Of a stretch of 62,280 nt of DNA, positions 33,172-42,900 are shown piece after piece. Positions within the stretch are counted from its first letter, which is position 1; the number at the start of each line of letters is the position of its first letter. Source of the DNA: a virus; IMG/VR virus record IMGVR_UViG_3300030106_001081, positions 1-62,280 of that record, one strand, 5' to 3'. Both the position numbers and the translations under genes were made by a program. The notes under the pieces were generated by a model. That model saw only the letters and a list, made by a program, of their open reading frames with translations. It was not told the origin of the DNA and did no database searches.

Positions 33172-35306
33172 CAACGCCTCCCATCAGGACGTAGATCAAG
33201 TCTAGGAGCGCCCAACTGCCATTGCACTCCTGTGGTAGTTGATTCAATCTTCAAAGACATCTGCCTGCCTCGCACTCGTGTATGCACTTGTGTTGTATAG
33301 ACTTCGACAGGAGATGTAGCTGAACGTGTTATAGTGCCTGTATTAACGCCACTTGTTGACGCGGGATCGTTATAACCTGAACCTGAAGACCCTAAACCAA
33401 AGAAAGTCATTGCTACAGCAGGACTACCTGATGTGGACCCTTCAAAAGATACGTCAGGCACTACACGAGACATTAACATAAATTGATGCCCATCATCTAG
33501 ATCAAACTCTGAAGATGTTACAAAAGCAGATATGGCAGCTGTGGTGCTTGTCTCATTATCATCTATACCCTCCTCGTGGTTTACAAGCACCCCATTATAA
33601 GTGGCTGCAAGTGGAAAATTACGAAGCCCTGAATCTAACCAAGCAGAACGTGCCATAGACCCATAATACCATATATTCTCTAAATAATTATATACAATGT
33701 ATTTATCAATATTGGTGGCACTGCTAGAACAATAAAACCACCATATTTCATTGTATCCTTCGTTACTACCACCAAACACTTGAGTGTACTGTTCAGTATT
33801 AAAATCAGTAAAAACATGTTTACGCAAATCACATGGTAATGTTTGCACCCGCCCATCATATTTGTAAAACTTATCTTTACCCATCCAGTAGGTTGCGCCC
33901 CCTGCAGTAACCATAGCATTTTGTGAAGCTATAGATATTTTTTCACCAAGAAGTTGAGAACCCCACACACCTGAATCTATTCCTACATATTGTAAAGAAT
34001 ACAAAGCGGCATCAGTCCAAACAAGGATTTCTTGTCTACCTTGTTTTGCCCCAACTATCTCTGTTCCTTTAGATAACGTCAGAAACCCTGCTTGGCTAGT
34101 ATCAGCGACCTCCCAATTTACAGCACTTTCTATATCTGACCAACGTATAAGCATAGGATTTTGTGTAGTAGACCCGTATATATTAGCACCAAAACAAAAT
34201 ACAAAATTGCTTACATCAGAAACTAATATTCCATTTTGGACAGTAGGTACGTTAGATGCTCCTGAAAGAGTAGAAAGCTCAACAGCCCTTGTTTCTAAAG
34301 GAGCGTCTACACTTGCATCCCAATAATATAATCTACCTCCTCTTGGACCAAAAATTAAATCTTCTGAAAAATTACTTTGTGTCCATAAACGAAAATCTTC
34401 TGTGCTTGTTTCACCAGTACCAAAAGGACCCGATCCCCAAGCACCTGCGCCCCAACCTCTTACCTCTGTAGCAGATGCTGCGGTTGTACTTACTTGATAA
34501 GATGCAACAACACTACTACCACCGTTGCCAGAATCTGAACTAGTAGAAGCAACATTAGTAAACTTTAATGTGGTGTCACTAAAACTTTTAGCAAGTATTG
34601 TGTATGTATCTACGGTTTCTACAGCTTCTATTTGGTAGTTTCTGTTTAAAACACTAGCGGTAATATTGCCCCCCAATGACGCAGCGCCACTAAAAGTAAC
34701 AAAGTCATTTGCAACAACTCCATGCGCAGCATCAGTAACCAATATGGTAAAACATGTTACCGCAGCGCCAGAACTATGCGTTGCTGCCGTTGTGCTAGTG
34801 GCTACATTATCTATGAGTTTAGAAGCCCCTCGTGTGCAACCTGTCAACGTATTGTCGGTAATACCTGTATAATCTATTATTTCACTATCTATTAAAACTT
34901 TCCCTGCTATTGGAAACCCCGTAGCATCAGTCAATGCTATAGTTGTAGCACTTGTTGAACTTACAGCAGAACTTAAAGTAGTATTAGAAGCACTAAAAGT
35001 TACATCTCCTGATGAAGTTGTGCTACGCAAAGGTGTTATGTCGTTATAAGCACCTCCATTCTCAATAAGAAATTTAAGGTTAGTGCCTACACCTAACAAG
35101 TTTTGCCCTGATAAAGTTATCCAATTATGTAAAGAACGAGCGATCCCGTCAAAAGTTGAAGAGTTTATGCGAGTCCACCCACCAATTTTTTCAGGATTAC
35201 CTTGACGAAAACGTATGTTATTACACTCATGCCAACCCCCTTCAGTAGAGTAACGAGTGTTTTCTCTGTTAACCCCAGACTTAAATGTTAACTTCTTAAT
35301 AGGCAT
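33171..35306 (-). CDS. tail or neck structural protein (711 aa)
   Basis: The N-terminus has Phe-Lys-Ser-Gly-Val-Asn-Arg-Glu-Asn-Thr-Arg-Tyr, then Gly-Gly-Trp-His-Glu-Cys-Asn-Asn-Ile-Arg-Phe-Arg and Gly-Gly-Trp, a pattern I associate with stabilisation/tail-hub proteins of podovirus-like phages. The middle region (about 95-270) is Thr/Ser/Ala-rich and beta-repetitive, and the C-terminal half has Trp/Tyr-rich propeller-like segments. Preceded by the endolysin gene by 8 nt. Exact position in the virion is inferred, not shown. Confidence 0.65.
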   Translation of the reverse strand: MPIKKLTFKSGVNRENTRYSTEGGWHECNNIRFRQGNPEKIGGWTRINSSTFDGIARSLHNWITLSGQNLLGVGTNLKFLIENGGAYNDITPLRSTTSSGDVTFSASNTTLSSAVSSTSATTIALTDATGFPIAGKVLIDSEIIDYTGITDNTLTGCTRGASKLIDNVATSTTAATHSSGAAVTCFTILVTDAAHGVVANDFVTFSGAASLGGNITASVLNRNYQIEAVETVDTYTILAKSFSDTTLKFTNVASTSSDSGNGGSSVVASYQVSTTAASATEVRGWGAGAWGSGPFGTGETSTEDFRLWTQSNFSEDLIFGPRGGRLYYWDASVDAPLETRAVELSTLSGASNVPTVQNGILVSDVSNFVFCFGANIYGSTTQNPMLIRWSDIESAVNWEVADTSQAGFLTLSKGTEIVGAKQGRQEILVWTDAALYSLQYVGIDSGVWGSQLLGEKISIASQNAMVTAGGATYWMGKDKFYKYDGRVQTLPCDLRKHVFTDFNTEQYTQVFGGSNEGYNEIWWFYCSSSATNIDKYIVYNYLENIWYYGSMARSAWLDSGLRNFPLAATYNGVLVNHEEGIDDNETSTTAAISAFVTSSEFDLDDGHQFMLMSRVVPDVSFEGSTSGSPAVAMTFFGLGSSGSGYNDPASTSGVNTGTITRSATSPVEVYTTQVHTRVRGRQMSLKIESTTTGVQWQLGAPRLDLRPDGRR

Positions 35307-35314
35307 AGTGCTTC

Positions 35315-35827
35315 CTACTCTAGTAATTCTAACGCTTGCTCTAAAGCTTCCTTATTTCTCCTTGTCCAACCCTTACCAAACGTATCAAAAGTAGATAATC
35401 CTTCATAGAAATCTTGTCTTACACCGTGCATTTTGTGTAGAACTTCTTTTGTATCATGTTCTGCAAGAGTTTTTAAAGTTTTAGGTCCTATGCCACCGTC
35501 TTGTTTTGCACCAATAATACCTTGCAAAGCTTTCGCACTGCGCCCAGTCCCTGAATTAACACCCCAATCAAAGCAAAAAAAGTCTAAACCTGGGGGTAAG
35601 TCATCACATTTTAATCGTTGCCAATAACTTTTTTCGTATATCGGAGCTACATCTTCATGAGTAAGTTTTTTCATCTCTCCATCTTCTACAGGACGTTTAA
35701 CCCAATCTTCGTATACTTTACGAGTTACTCCGTGGTTAGTCTCGCCCCCAGGATCACGCTCGTGCCAAACGTAGCCGCCTTCATGTTTTAGAAGCATCTG
35801 TAGAGATTTTCCGAAATTTTCTTTCAT
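35315..35827 (-). CDS. GH108-type endolysin (muramidase)
   Basis: A 170-residue glycoside hydrolase family 108 enzyme. It has Lys-His-Glu16-Gly-Gly-Tyr with Glu16 as catalytic acid, Asp-Pro-Gly-Gly-Glu-Thr-Asn-His-Gly-Val-Thr, Phe-Asp-Trp-Gly-Val-Asn-Ser-Gly and a C-terminal peptidoglycan-binding-like helix bundle with Asp-Gly-Gly-Ile-Gly-Pro-Lys-Thr. It cleaves the MurNAc-GlcNAc bond in lysis. No signal peptide or N-terminal anchor is visible, so release should depend on the adjacent holin. The ATG follows AAGGAAGG and lies inside the zinc-ribbon ORF. Confidence 0.92.
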   Translation of the reverse strand: MKENFGKSLQMLLKHEGGYVWHERDPGGETNHGVTRKVYEDWVKRPVEDGEMKKLTHEDVAPIYEKSYWQRLKCDDLPPGLDFFCFDWGVNSGTGRSAKALQGIIGAKQDGGIGPKTLKTLAEHDTKEVLHKMHGVRQDFYEGLSTFDTFGKGWTRRNKEALEQALELLE

Positions 35828-35945
35828 CGTCCTTCCTTTGTTTGCAAATAAGGCAAACTTCTTTTATTTTCTTCCATTTTTTATCAACAGTATACACTTG
35901 ATACACATTTATTTTATTACCGCAAGCAGTGCAAACATCTTTTAT
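35781..35945 (-). CDS. zinc-ribbon protein with a probable ATA start codon
   Basis: An open frame of 54 codons between the holin-like and endolysin genes. It encodes two Cys-x2-Cys knuckles about 24 residues apart (Cys-Thr-Ala-Cys and Cys-Leu-Ile-Cys) with a Lys-rich linker, a convincing zinc ribbon. No ATG, GTG or TTG precedes the first knuckle in this frame. The only placed start is ATA at 35945-35943, overlapping the upstream TAA exactly as an ATGA-type junction would (ATAA), with AAAGG about 9 nt upstream. Either ATA is used, or an ancestral ATG mutated and the gene is decaying. Its 3' end overlaps the endolysin start. Confidence 0.5.
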   Translation of the reverse strand: MKDVCTACGNKINVYQVYTVDKKWKKIKEVCLICKQRKDDERKFRKISTDASKT

Positions 35946-36343
35946 TTTGTTAAACCTTTCTGCTTCTCATATGTTCTAAGCCCACCAATTCCGAGCATTC
36001 CACCTAAAACCGTGAGGAGAGTAGACATATCAAACTCTGGTAAGTCTGGTATTTCAACTCCAATAAGAGCCACTATAAAAATAATAACTGGCTGAACAAC
36101 AAAATGATACCCAAAAGCAATCCCGCACACCCAACCAATGCAAGGTCGCCAACCACCTTTAAAAAGGCTTCCCGAAGCAGCTTCTGCCTTATTAACTTCG
36201 ATTTGTGCAAGTTGTTGTTCATGGGATAATTTATCAGCCATCGTAGCTAATTCGTGGGCTAACTTGGCTTTTTGATCCTTGTCCTCTATGACTTTATCTA
36301 GGATACCAGTTACTGGACCTATAAGACTGTTTAATAAACTCAT
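35942..36343 (-). CDS. holin (3-TM type)
   Basis: A 133-residue protein. The N-terminal about 60 residues are amphipathic and charged (Lys-Ala-Lys-Leu-Ala-His-Glu-Leu type). Then come Gly-Gly-Trp-Arg-Pro and hydrophobic helices at about 67-95 and 108-125. This matches the Holin_3TMs family (gene-transfer-agent-release type), where Trp-Arg-Pro precedes the membrane helices. It probably forms the lysis pore for the GH108 enzyme encoded just downstream. It overlaps the preceding Pro-rich protein gene by 4 nt. Confidence 0.82.
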   Translation of the reverse strand: MSLLNSLIGPVTGILDKVIEDKDQKAKLAHELATMADKLSHEQQLAQIEVNKAEAASGSLFKGGWRPCIGWVCGIAFGYHFVVQPVIIFIVALIGVEIPDLPEFDMSTLLTVLGGMLGIGGLRTYEKQKGLTK

Positions 36344-36807
36344 CTTGTCCCCATGATTTGTTTATTATATCTATCAAGAAAATCAAATAAAGAATCTGAT
36401 TGGGGTGTTGATAACGTGGTCGCACGATCAGTGATTGGAGATGGTCCGAATAAAGAATTTGAATAATCTAAATCTGGAAAAGTTCTATCCGTTATTTCAG
36501 TAACTTCATTTATATAAGTTGGTATCTTATCCTGATGCACTGCTGCATGTTGTCGCCCTGCCATATTAATAATTGGTTGTAATAAAGAAGCTATCCCTGT
36601 ATGGGGGAATACCTGTGGAGATGCTATAATGTGTGGTTCTTGAGGGTCGTAAGGAGGATCAGGTGCTATTTCTCTTCCTGTGCCAACAGGAGAAAGTTCA
36701 GGGATAGGTGGAGCTGAAGCAGAGGGGGGTTGTTGAAAATCAGAAATATTAACACTAGGACTTATACTAGATATTAAATCATTAATATAGTTAGGATCGG
36801 GTCTCAT
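36340..36807 (-). CDS. Pro/Ser-rich protein of unknown function
   Basis: A 155-residue, probably unstructured protein with many Pro, Ser and Ile residues (about 25-65) and no membrane helix. It sits between two membrane protein genes with 4-nt overlaps on both sides. It could be a spanin-like periplasmic or regulatory lysis protein, but no lipobox or anchor is visible; function unknown. Confidence 0.6.
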   Translation of the reverse strand: MRPDPNYINDLISSISPSVNISDFQQPPSASAPPIPELSPVGTGREIAPDPPYDPQEPHIIASPQVFPHTGIASLLQPIINMAGRQHAAVHQDKIPTYINEVTEITDRTFPDLDYSNSLFGPSPITDRATTLSTPQSDSLFDFLDRYNKQIMGTR

Positions 36808-37172
36808 TTGCTCTCTCCATTACCATTCCCATTTTTGCCCTTGCTATACGCTGTTGCACCCATAAACACACTTACTACAGCAGCTTGACTAACATAGAAT
36901 GTGTTTAAAATTCCAGAAAATGTAGTAACCTTAGATTCAGCAACAAACGGTAAAAACATAGCTGCTGTAAACAAAACCATTGACCCCATTGCAACCCACG
37001 CCATCATACGTTGTTGGTCCATCATACGGTCTAAATTTTCATTCATTTCTCTTTGATGTTGCAGTTGCTCCATTTTTGAAGCCATAGCAAGCTCACCATC
37101 TGTTATGGTCCCATCACCATCCAGATCAGCTTGTTCCCATGCACTACCTTTCTGAAGTTTTTTTTGAGCCAT
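36804..37172 (-). CDS. EF-hand-bearing small membrane protein
   Basis: A 122-residue protein. The start at 37172 has AGGAGA at correct spacing; a longer frame to 37199 does not. Residues 16-27 form a perfect EF-hand calcium loop (Asp-Leu-Asp-Gly-Asp-Gly-Thr-Ile-Thr-Asp-Gly-Glu). A Gln/Met/Arg-rich helix (about 35-52) and two membrane helices (about 54-75 and 88-108) follow, with a Gly/Asn-rich tail. The C-terminal half is paralogous to the protein at 17444-17686. It is in the lysis cassette, so a holin-like or lysis-timing role is possible. Confidence 0.72.
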   Translation of the reverse strand: MAQKKLQKGSAWEQADLDGDGTITDGELAMASKMEQLQHQREMNENLDRMMDQQRMMAWVAMGSMVLFTAAMFLPFVAESKVTTFSGILNTFYVSQAAVVSVFMGATAYSKGKNGNGNGESK

Positions 37173-37180
37173 GCTATCTC

Positions 37181-37288
37181 CTATTTTATAAGTAGCCACA
37201 TAGGCTGTGTTCTATACAACGACGAAAAGTATGCGTAAACAAAACATATTAACGTCAATAATACAAGTATTTTCGGGTCATTCAACAT
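37181..37288 (-). CDS. tiny single-pass membrane protein
   Basis: A 35-residue ORF filling the gap between two lysis-cassette genes. The ATG lies 1 nt after the upstream TAG. The hydrophobic helix (about 7-25) is Leu/Val/Phe/Tyr-rich, followed by an Arg/Trp-containing tail. Its stop overlaps the ribosome site of the next gene. The size fits a small holin, antiholin or pinholin-like protein; this is inference, and the ribosome site is weak. Confidence 0.5.
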   Translation of the reverse strand: MLNDPKILVLLTLICFVYAYFSSLYRTQPMWLLIK

Positions 37289-37289
37289 T

Positions 37290-37766
37290 CTACCACGTTC
37301 TTGATAAAATATACAACAATAACATTCCAAGTCCACAAACAGCTAATATAACTAATGTTATCCCAACAACTTCCATAATTTCATCCCGTTTTTGTTTTGC
37401 TATCTTTGCTTGCTCTTTTGCATGTTCCTTTGCTTCTTGAAGCCGTCTAGCACGTTCATCTACAATAGATTTCCAAGTCCCATTACCAAAACGATGATCT
37501 ATTAATAATGACATTTCATACCTTTTCTCAGCAGCAAGTTTAGCATCAATAATCTCTGTAGCTACAGTTTTTAGACCAAATTGATCGGCAATACCCATCT
37601 TAGCTTTTTTAGAACGGCCTTTTTGTATTTGGTCTTCAGCATCTAAAATACTACTAATAGATTCAGCAAAGGAGCTAATGTCCTTGGCGGTATTAATATT
37701 TGTTTTAATAAAATCTACGGACTTGTTCAACAGAGCCAAGCCAGTAAGGACTTCAGCAACTACCAA
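37290..37766 (-). CDS. membrane-anchored protein with C-terminal TM helix (TTG start)
   Basis: A 158-residue protein. The start is TTG at 37766 with AGGAG at good spacing; no in-frame ATG is nearby. It has an N-terminal hydrophobic/helical part, a central charged region (about 45-130) with Arg/Lys/Glu/Ala-rich coiled coil, and one membrane helix near the C-terminus (about 134-154). It lies in the lysis cassette. It could be an i-spanin-like or holin-associated protein, but the topology (C-terminal anchor) does not fit a classic spanin. Confidence 0.65.
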   Translation of the reverse strand: MVVAEVLTGLALLNKSVDFIKTNINTAKDISSFAESISSILDAEDQIQKGRSKKAKMGIADQFGLKTVATEIIDAKLAAEKRYEMSLLIDHRFGNGTWKSIVDERARRLQEAKEHAKEQAKIAKQKRDEIMEVVGITLVILAVCGLGMLLLYILSRTW

Positions 37767-37801
37767 TTATTTCTCCTAACACGTTTACGTGAGTATATTT
37801 A

Positions 37802-37972
37802 CTACGCTCTAACGACTAAAGATAGTAGTAGGACAATGGTTGTCCCCGCAGTGCCGATTAAGACCATTTCCAGTCTTTTAACACGTCCTAATATTTCAAG
37901 CCACCGTTCTTCAGATACAGCTTTATGAGTTTGCAAATCTGCAGATACTGAATGTACGGTGGTCTTATTCAT
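37802..37972 (-). CDS. small membrane protein, XhlA/holin-like
   Basis: A 56-residue ORF: a polar N-terminus (about 1-20), an amphipathic segment with Glu-Glu-Arg-Trp-Leu-Glu-Ile-Leu-Gly-Arg-Val-Lys-Arg-Leu-Glu, and one membrane helix (about 36-54). This charged-helix-then-TM layout resembles haemolysin XhlA-type phage lysis proteins. It overlaps the end of the 121-residue gene by 8 nt. First of several membrane proteins in the lysis cassette. Confidence 0.62.
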   Translation of the reverse strand: MNKTTVHSVSADLQTHKAVSEERWLEILGRVKRLEMVLIGTAGTTIVLLLSLVVRA

Positions 37973-38330
37973 CTAAATTATTTTCCTTTTTCCAATCTTC
38001 ATAAGTCATATATGGCGCTCCAGATGCCATTTCTGCTCCGTATTTTCGATGATTTATTTCATCTTCGGTGCAGTCTTCAACAGTCACTTTAATTGTCCAT
38101 ACACCATTTACTAACACAGGTACAGTAGCATGAGTGTACTTTTGAATTTCATGATTGCAAGTGTAACTTTCTTCATACACAGGATAAATATTAAACTTTG
38201 CAAATGTTTCATTCGATATATCTGCTTCAAACGTTACATTTGGATATGCCTTTCGTAAATCATCTCCAAAATAAGGAAACTTTTCTATATTATTATTTCC
38301 ATCTGTTTTTACATGTCCGCAAAAAGACAT
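37965..38330 (-). CDS. small fibre-associated or assembly-like protein
   Basis: A 121-residue soluble protein with a Gly-His-Val-Lys start, a Tyr/Phe-rich core and an acidic C-terminus. Located immediately after the second tail fibre, the usual place for a fibre chaperone or cap. No family is recognised with certainty. Confidence 0.55.
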   Translation of the reverse strand: MSFCGHVKTDGNNNIEKFPYFGDDLRKAYPNVTFEADISNETFAKFNIYPVYEESYTCNHEIQKYTHATVPVLVNGVWTIKVTVEDCTEDEINHRKYGAEMASGAPYMTYEDWKKENNLDE

Positions 38331-38340
38331 ATTATTCTCC

Positions 38341-39978
38341 TTAATCAGAAACTGTTACTTTAGCTTCATCTATACCACCTGCTGATATAGTACCACCATC
38401 ATCAGCAGAACCACCAACATCTAACCTATCTTTAAAGTCAGGGCTTGAGCTTGCTGTGTAGGATATTGCCGTTGCTTCTGAAGACGTTCTATTTGTAATA
38501 GTTCTTGAAGCCCCTTGAATCGACCAATTTGTAGGTGTTTGATTAGATGTTGAACCATCACCATGTATAGCGATTGCTCCACTTCTATAGGCTAAAACAA
38601 CACTATCAGAAGGACCAAGACACATGCAGCTTCTTTGATAAAAAGTTCCTTGATTTGCCCCTTTCCAGGACATCCTGGTTTGTTTTGTGCTAGTTGTGTT
38701 TAGCTCGTAAAATACATGTTTTTGCCACTGAATCGTGCCACTACTATTAAAGGCTGCAACCCACATGCCTTGAGCGGAATTTGAAAAGTTTGTTTCAACA
38801 CCTGCAACAATAATATTACCACCAGATTGTATAGCAATACTTCCTAGTTTTAAATAATAACCACTTGTAATGCTTACTTCTCTGGCCCACTGAAAAGCAT
38901 TCGACGAATTAAATTTTGCTACGATACCTGTGTTTCCTTCAGACATCCCTGCACAGTATCTGTTCCCACTTCCATCTACCGCAATGCAACACAAACGTGT
39001 CATCGTACCACCAGAAAAAGTATGCCTTACTCCGCTCCAAGATTGTGCTGTATTATTAGCGGCTCCTCCTAGTGTGAAATTACCAACAACGCCTTTATCG
39101 TTGTCCGTTGTATGACCACAAATTGCATAACTATTCGTTCCTATCTTTGCCACATCCTGCAAGCGAAGAGGATCGCCATCACTATCACTGCAATCAAACG
39201 TGCTATGATCCCCATTACCAAAATCTGTATCAAAGCACTCAATCCAACAAAAGCCGTTACCAGACGTAGAAGCACTATGTTTTCCAAAATGAATGATCTT
39301 GCTGTCAATTATTTTTAAACCACCGTAATCGTGATCGCCACCCACAATATCTGCTGCGTTGCCCAAGTCTGTTACATAATGACCTCCTGATGGAACAGTC
39401 CAATCGCTTGAACCACTATGGTCCATCAACATCATTGTCGTTGCTCTAGCTGTAGCAGCCGTAGTATTTGCTCCATATATGTCCATCGTTGTTATTAAAG
39501 TGTCGCTATCAATAATTCCTAAATTATTGCCATGAGCCATTGTGCTGTTTGGTCTAAAATTACCAGTAGAATAATTGTGAGTACCCCATCGCCCTGTAGA
39601 GCCATCTGACAAATCTAATTCTATTATACCCGCTCCATATTTGAAACTTCCACTTGATGGTTCGGTAAAAACAAAGACATATAGCTTGTTGTTTGTCGAA
39701 TCATAGACAGGATTGCCACCGCCATATCTATTACTGCCATGAAAATATGGATACTGATTTGTCGTTGCTGTTACACCATGTCCATCGGCCCAAACCACTC
39801 CCCAGTAAGCAACGCTGCTTGCTCCGTACCATTCGTTAAAAGACATTTGCGCCTCTGATGACTTACCAATCAACCCACGAATATCTGAATCGTTAATAGA
39901 ACAATTTGTACCTGAAGACCCTCCTGCTTCTACATGAAAGTCATTTAAAGATATTGTGCCACTACTTGCTACGGGCAT
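38341..39978 (-). CDS. second tail fibre / receptor-binding candidate
   Basis: A 545-residue protein. The N-terminal 50 residues (Ile-Ser-Leu-Asn-Asp-Phe, Ile-Asn-Asp-Ser-Asp-Ile-Arg) resemble the attachment module of phage tail-fibre proteins. The rest is rich in Gly, Ser, Asn and Trp with repeating short beta strands (Trp-Val, Tyr-Ala-Gly-Val type), like a beta-propeller. The ATG overlaps the stop of the 1492-residue fibre by 17 nt, and GGAGG lies upstream. Likely host recognition; no enzymatic site seen. Confidence 0.72.
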   Translation of the reverse strand: MPVASSGTISLNDFHVEAGGSSGTNCSINDSDIRGLIGKSSEAQMSFNEWYGASSVAYWGVVWADGHGVTATTNQYPYFHGSNRYGGGNPVYDSTNNKLYVFVFTEPSSGSFKYGAGIIELDLSDGSTGRWGTHNYSTGNFRPNSTMAHGNNLGIIDSDTLITTMDIYGANTTAATARATTMMLMDHSGSSDWTVPSGGHYVTDLGNAADIVGGDHDYGGLKIIDSKIIHFGKHSASTSGNGFCWIECFDTDFGNGDHSTFDCSDSDGDPLRLQDVAKIGTNSYAICGHTTDNDKGVVGNFTLGGAANNTAQSWSGVRHTFSGGTMTRLCCIAVDGSGNRYCAGMSEGNTGIVAKFNSSNAFQWAREVSITSGYYLKLGSIAIQSGGNIIVAGVETNFSNSAQGMWVAAFNSSGTIQWQKHVFYELNTTSTKQTRMSWKGANQGTFYQRSCMCLGPSDSVVLAYRSGAIAIHGDGSTSNQTPTNWSIQGASRTITNRTSSEATAISYTASSSPDFKDRLDVGGSADDGGTISAGGIDEAKVTVSD

Positions 39979-42900
39979 CTAATTTTTCCTCCAAATCCTT
40001 AACTTTAGCTGATAATTCTTTGACGGCTTCAATTAAGTATCCTGTAATATTACCATAGGATACAGATTTGTATTCTTGTGAACTATCTACGAGTTCAGGA
40101 GCAATTTTTTCCAACTCTTGTGCGATAACACCAGAACCTGCTTTAGCGTCTCTTTCATAGTGAACACCACGCATGGCTTCTACTTTAGCCAAAGCTTCTG
40201 GTATAGTGATAATATTATCTTTTAGTCGTTCATCTGAATAAGCAGTTACATTACCTACTGCAGTTACGTTATTAGACTTATCAATCGTAAAAGCAAGACT
40301 TTCATTAGTAAGAAATTTTATATCAGCAGGAACTGTTCCACTTTCTGCTCCATTTTGTACTACCTGTATTTCAGCACCAATGTCAGAAACAGTAGAAGTA
40401 TTTACACCTCTAAACTTAATTGAGCCTAGTGATTCACCATCGACTGTCGCTGCAAAGTTACCAGAATTAGTAGAAGATTTTTGCATTATAATTTCACACT
40501 GATGTGCGTCTGTTGTACTTCTAGTTAAAAGAGATAAAGCTGCGCCCGCAGCAGACGTAGCAATAGATAACTTACCACCATTTACTTGACTCGTCTCACC
40601 AATAGCAACAAAATCACTACCTGCATCGCATACCAAAAGTTGCTCATCCCCAGTTCCTTCAACCCTAAAGTCTACGTCAGCACCACTTTCATTAAAGACT
40701 ACTCCACCGTTGGCTGTAAGAACTCCTGTTTGTGTTAATGTACCTGTTACAGTAAGATTGTCAGCAACTGTAGTTTCAGAAGTAGAATGCCCAAGCGTAA
40801 TAGCTGTGCCAGATATGCCTGTACCTATAGATACAGACTCACTACTATTTGCTGTATCTATAATAAGGTAAGCGTCTGAACCTTGTTTAATTGTAAGAGC
40901 AGTTGCAGAGTTATCAGTTACAGCTACATTTATATCTGTATCATCAGCACTAATAGAATCTAATTTAATATCACCTACGTTAGTAATATTACCATCACCA
41001 AAACTAGTAGAACTACTAGCACTAAGATTAATAATATTACCTGATATAGTTAAATCTGTACCATCACCTTCAATCTTTTCACCATCATCACCAAAAGTTA
41101 AACCTATATTAGCAGGTATATTTATGTCGCCACCTGAACCTACTGTAATTGAAAGATCAGTTCCATCCGATTCAATTTTTTCTGCAGTAGCAAAAGTAAG
41201 TCCAACTCCTGACGGTATATTTACATCAGCTGTAGCTGTTAAATTTATATTGTTACCTGATATAGTTAAATCTGTACCGTCACCTTCAATCTTTTCACCA
41301 TCATCACCGAAAGTTAAACCTATATTAGCAGGTATATTAATATCATTCCCTGAAACAATGTGTAAATCTGTCCCATCACCATAAATATACTCCCCACCTT
41401 TATCAAAGAAATATAAACGTCTATCATCAGCAATACGAACTACTTCATTACCATCATACTGTTGAAACACTAGATCGTCAGAATCTACTTCTAATTTAAT
41501 TAATTGTACGCCTCCCGTACCGTCCATATCTAAGGTTAATTGTAACGTGCCACCATCTTTAAATTCAATATTACCCCCTGCAGCATCTAAAACAATATCG
41601 TCCCCAGAATCTATTGTAATATCAGCGCTTGTACTTCCATTTCCTATTGTAACAGCAGCATCTCCTGCGACTATATCATCTGCGGCGATTGAAGAGGCAG
41701 TAACGTTACTTTGAAAATATGTTTTCATTCTTGATGCAGTTGTTTTTCTGTTTGTGCCGCCTGCACCATCGTCCACAATAAATAAGTCAGCATCAACAAT
41801 CGCAGCGCCAATATCTGTTCCACCATCAATATCTAGGTCTGCAATGTTTATAGAACCGTCTGGAAAAACAGGAGCTTGAGTAAATGTTACAACCCCACTA
41901 CTACTAATTGCCATAGAATCAGAGTCACCTGCGGACCCAATATTACCATCATTGGCAACTTTAATACCCCCACTAAAAAGCGAAGCATCATCTGCCGTAA
42001 GCGCCCCTACACGAAGATTAGCGTAATCGTCAAGGTCTACGTTACCTGTAGTCGTTCCCGCTTCATCATTAGTATTTGCAACCACAAAAGTATCTGCAGA
42101 TTCATCCCAAAGAAAACCTACGTTTTGTGTATTAGAAGAAGACCCATCACCTCTAGTAAAAATAATACCTTGATCGTTAGCACTACCTGTATACCCTTGA
42201 CCTAATTTAATAAGATGGTCAGATACAGTTGTATTAGTTGTAGCTACTGTAGTGGTTGTTCCATTAATTGTAAGATCACCTGTTACAGTAAGATTATCGT
42301 TTATGGTGGTTTCAGACGTACCATGTCCAATAGATATAGGAACACCAGAAGTTGCAGTACCAATAGTAATACCGTTTGATGTATTTGAATTGTCAATATT
42401 TAACGTAGTTGTACTATCTAATGATATGTTAGACCCATCAACAACAAGTGTACCATCTATATCTGTATTATCTAAGTTAGCAGTGCCGCCCACACTTAAA
42501 TCTGTGCCAACATATAATTTTTTAGCTATACTCGCCCCACCTTCAAGACGTAAAGCTCCTGTATCTCCTGTAGCATCACTAGAGTCAGTGGTATCAGTTA
42601 TATCAATTACACCTGAAACGGTTACTGTGGACGTAGGACTTAAATTTATATTGTTACCTGATATAGTTAAATCTGTACCGTCACCTTCAATCTTCTCACC
42701 ATCATTACCGAAAGTTACTCCTATATCAGCGGGTATATTAATGTCTCCTCCTGAACCTACTGTAATTGAAAGGTCAGTTCCGTCTGACTCAATTTTTTCT
42801 GTAGTTGCAAAAGTAAGCCCAACTCCTGATGGTATATTTACATCAGCCGTAGCTGTTAGATTTATATTATTACCTGATATAGTTAAATCTGTACCGTTAC

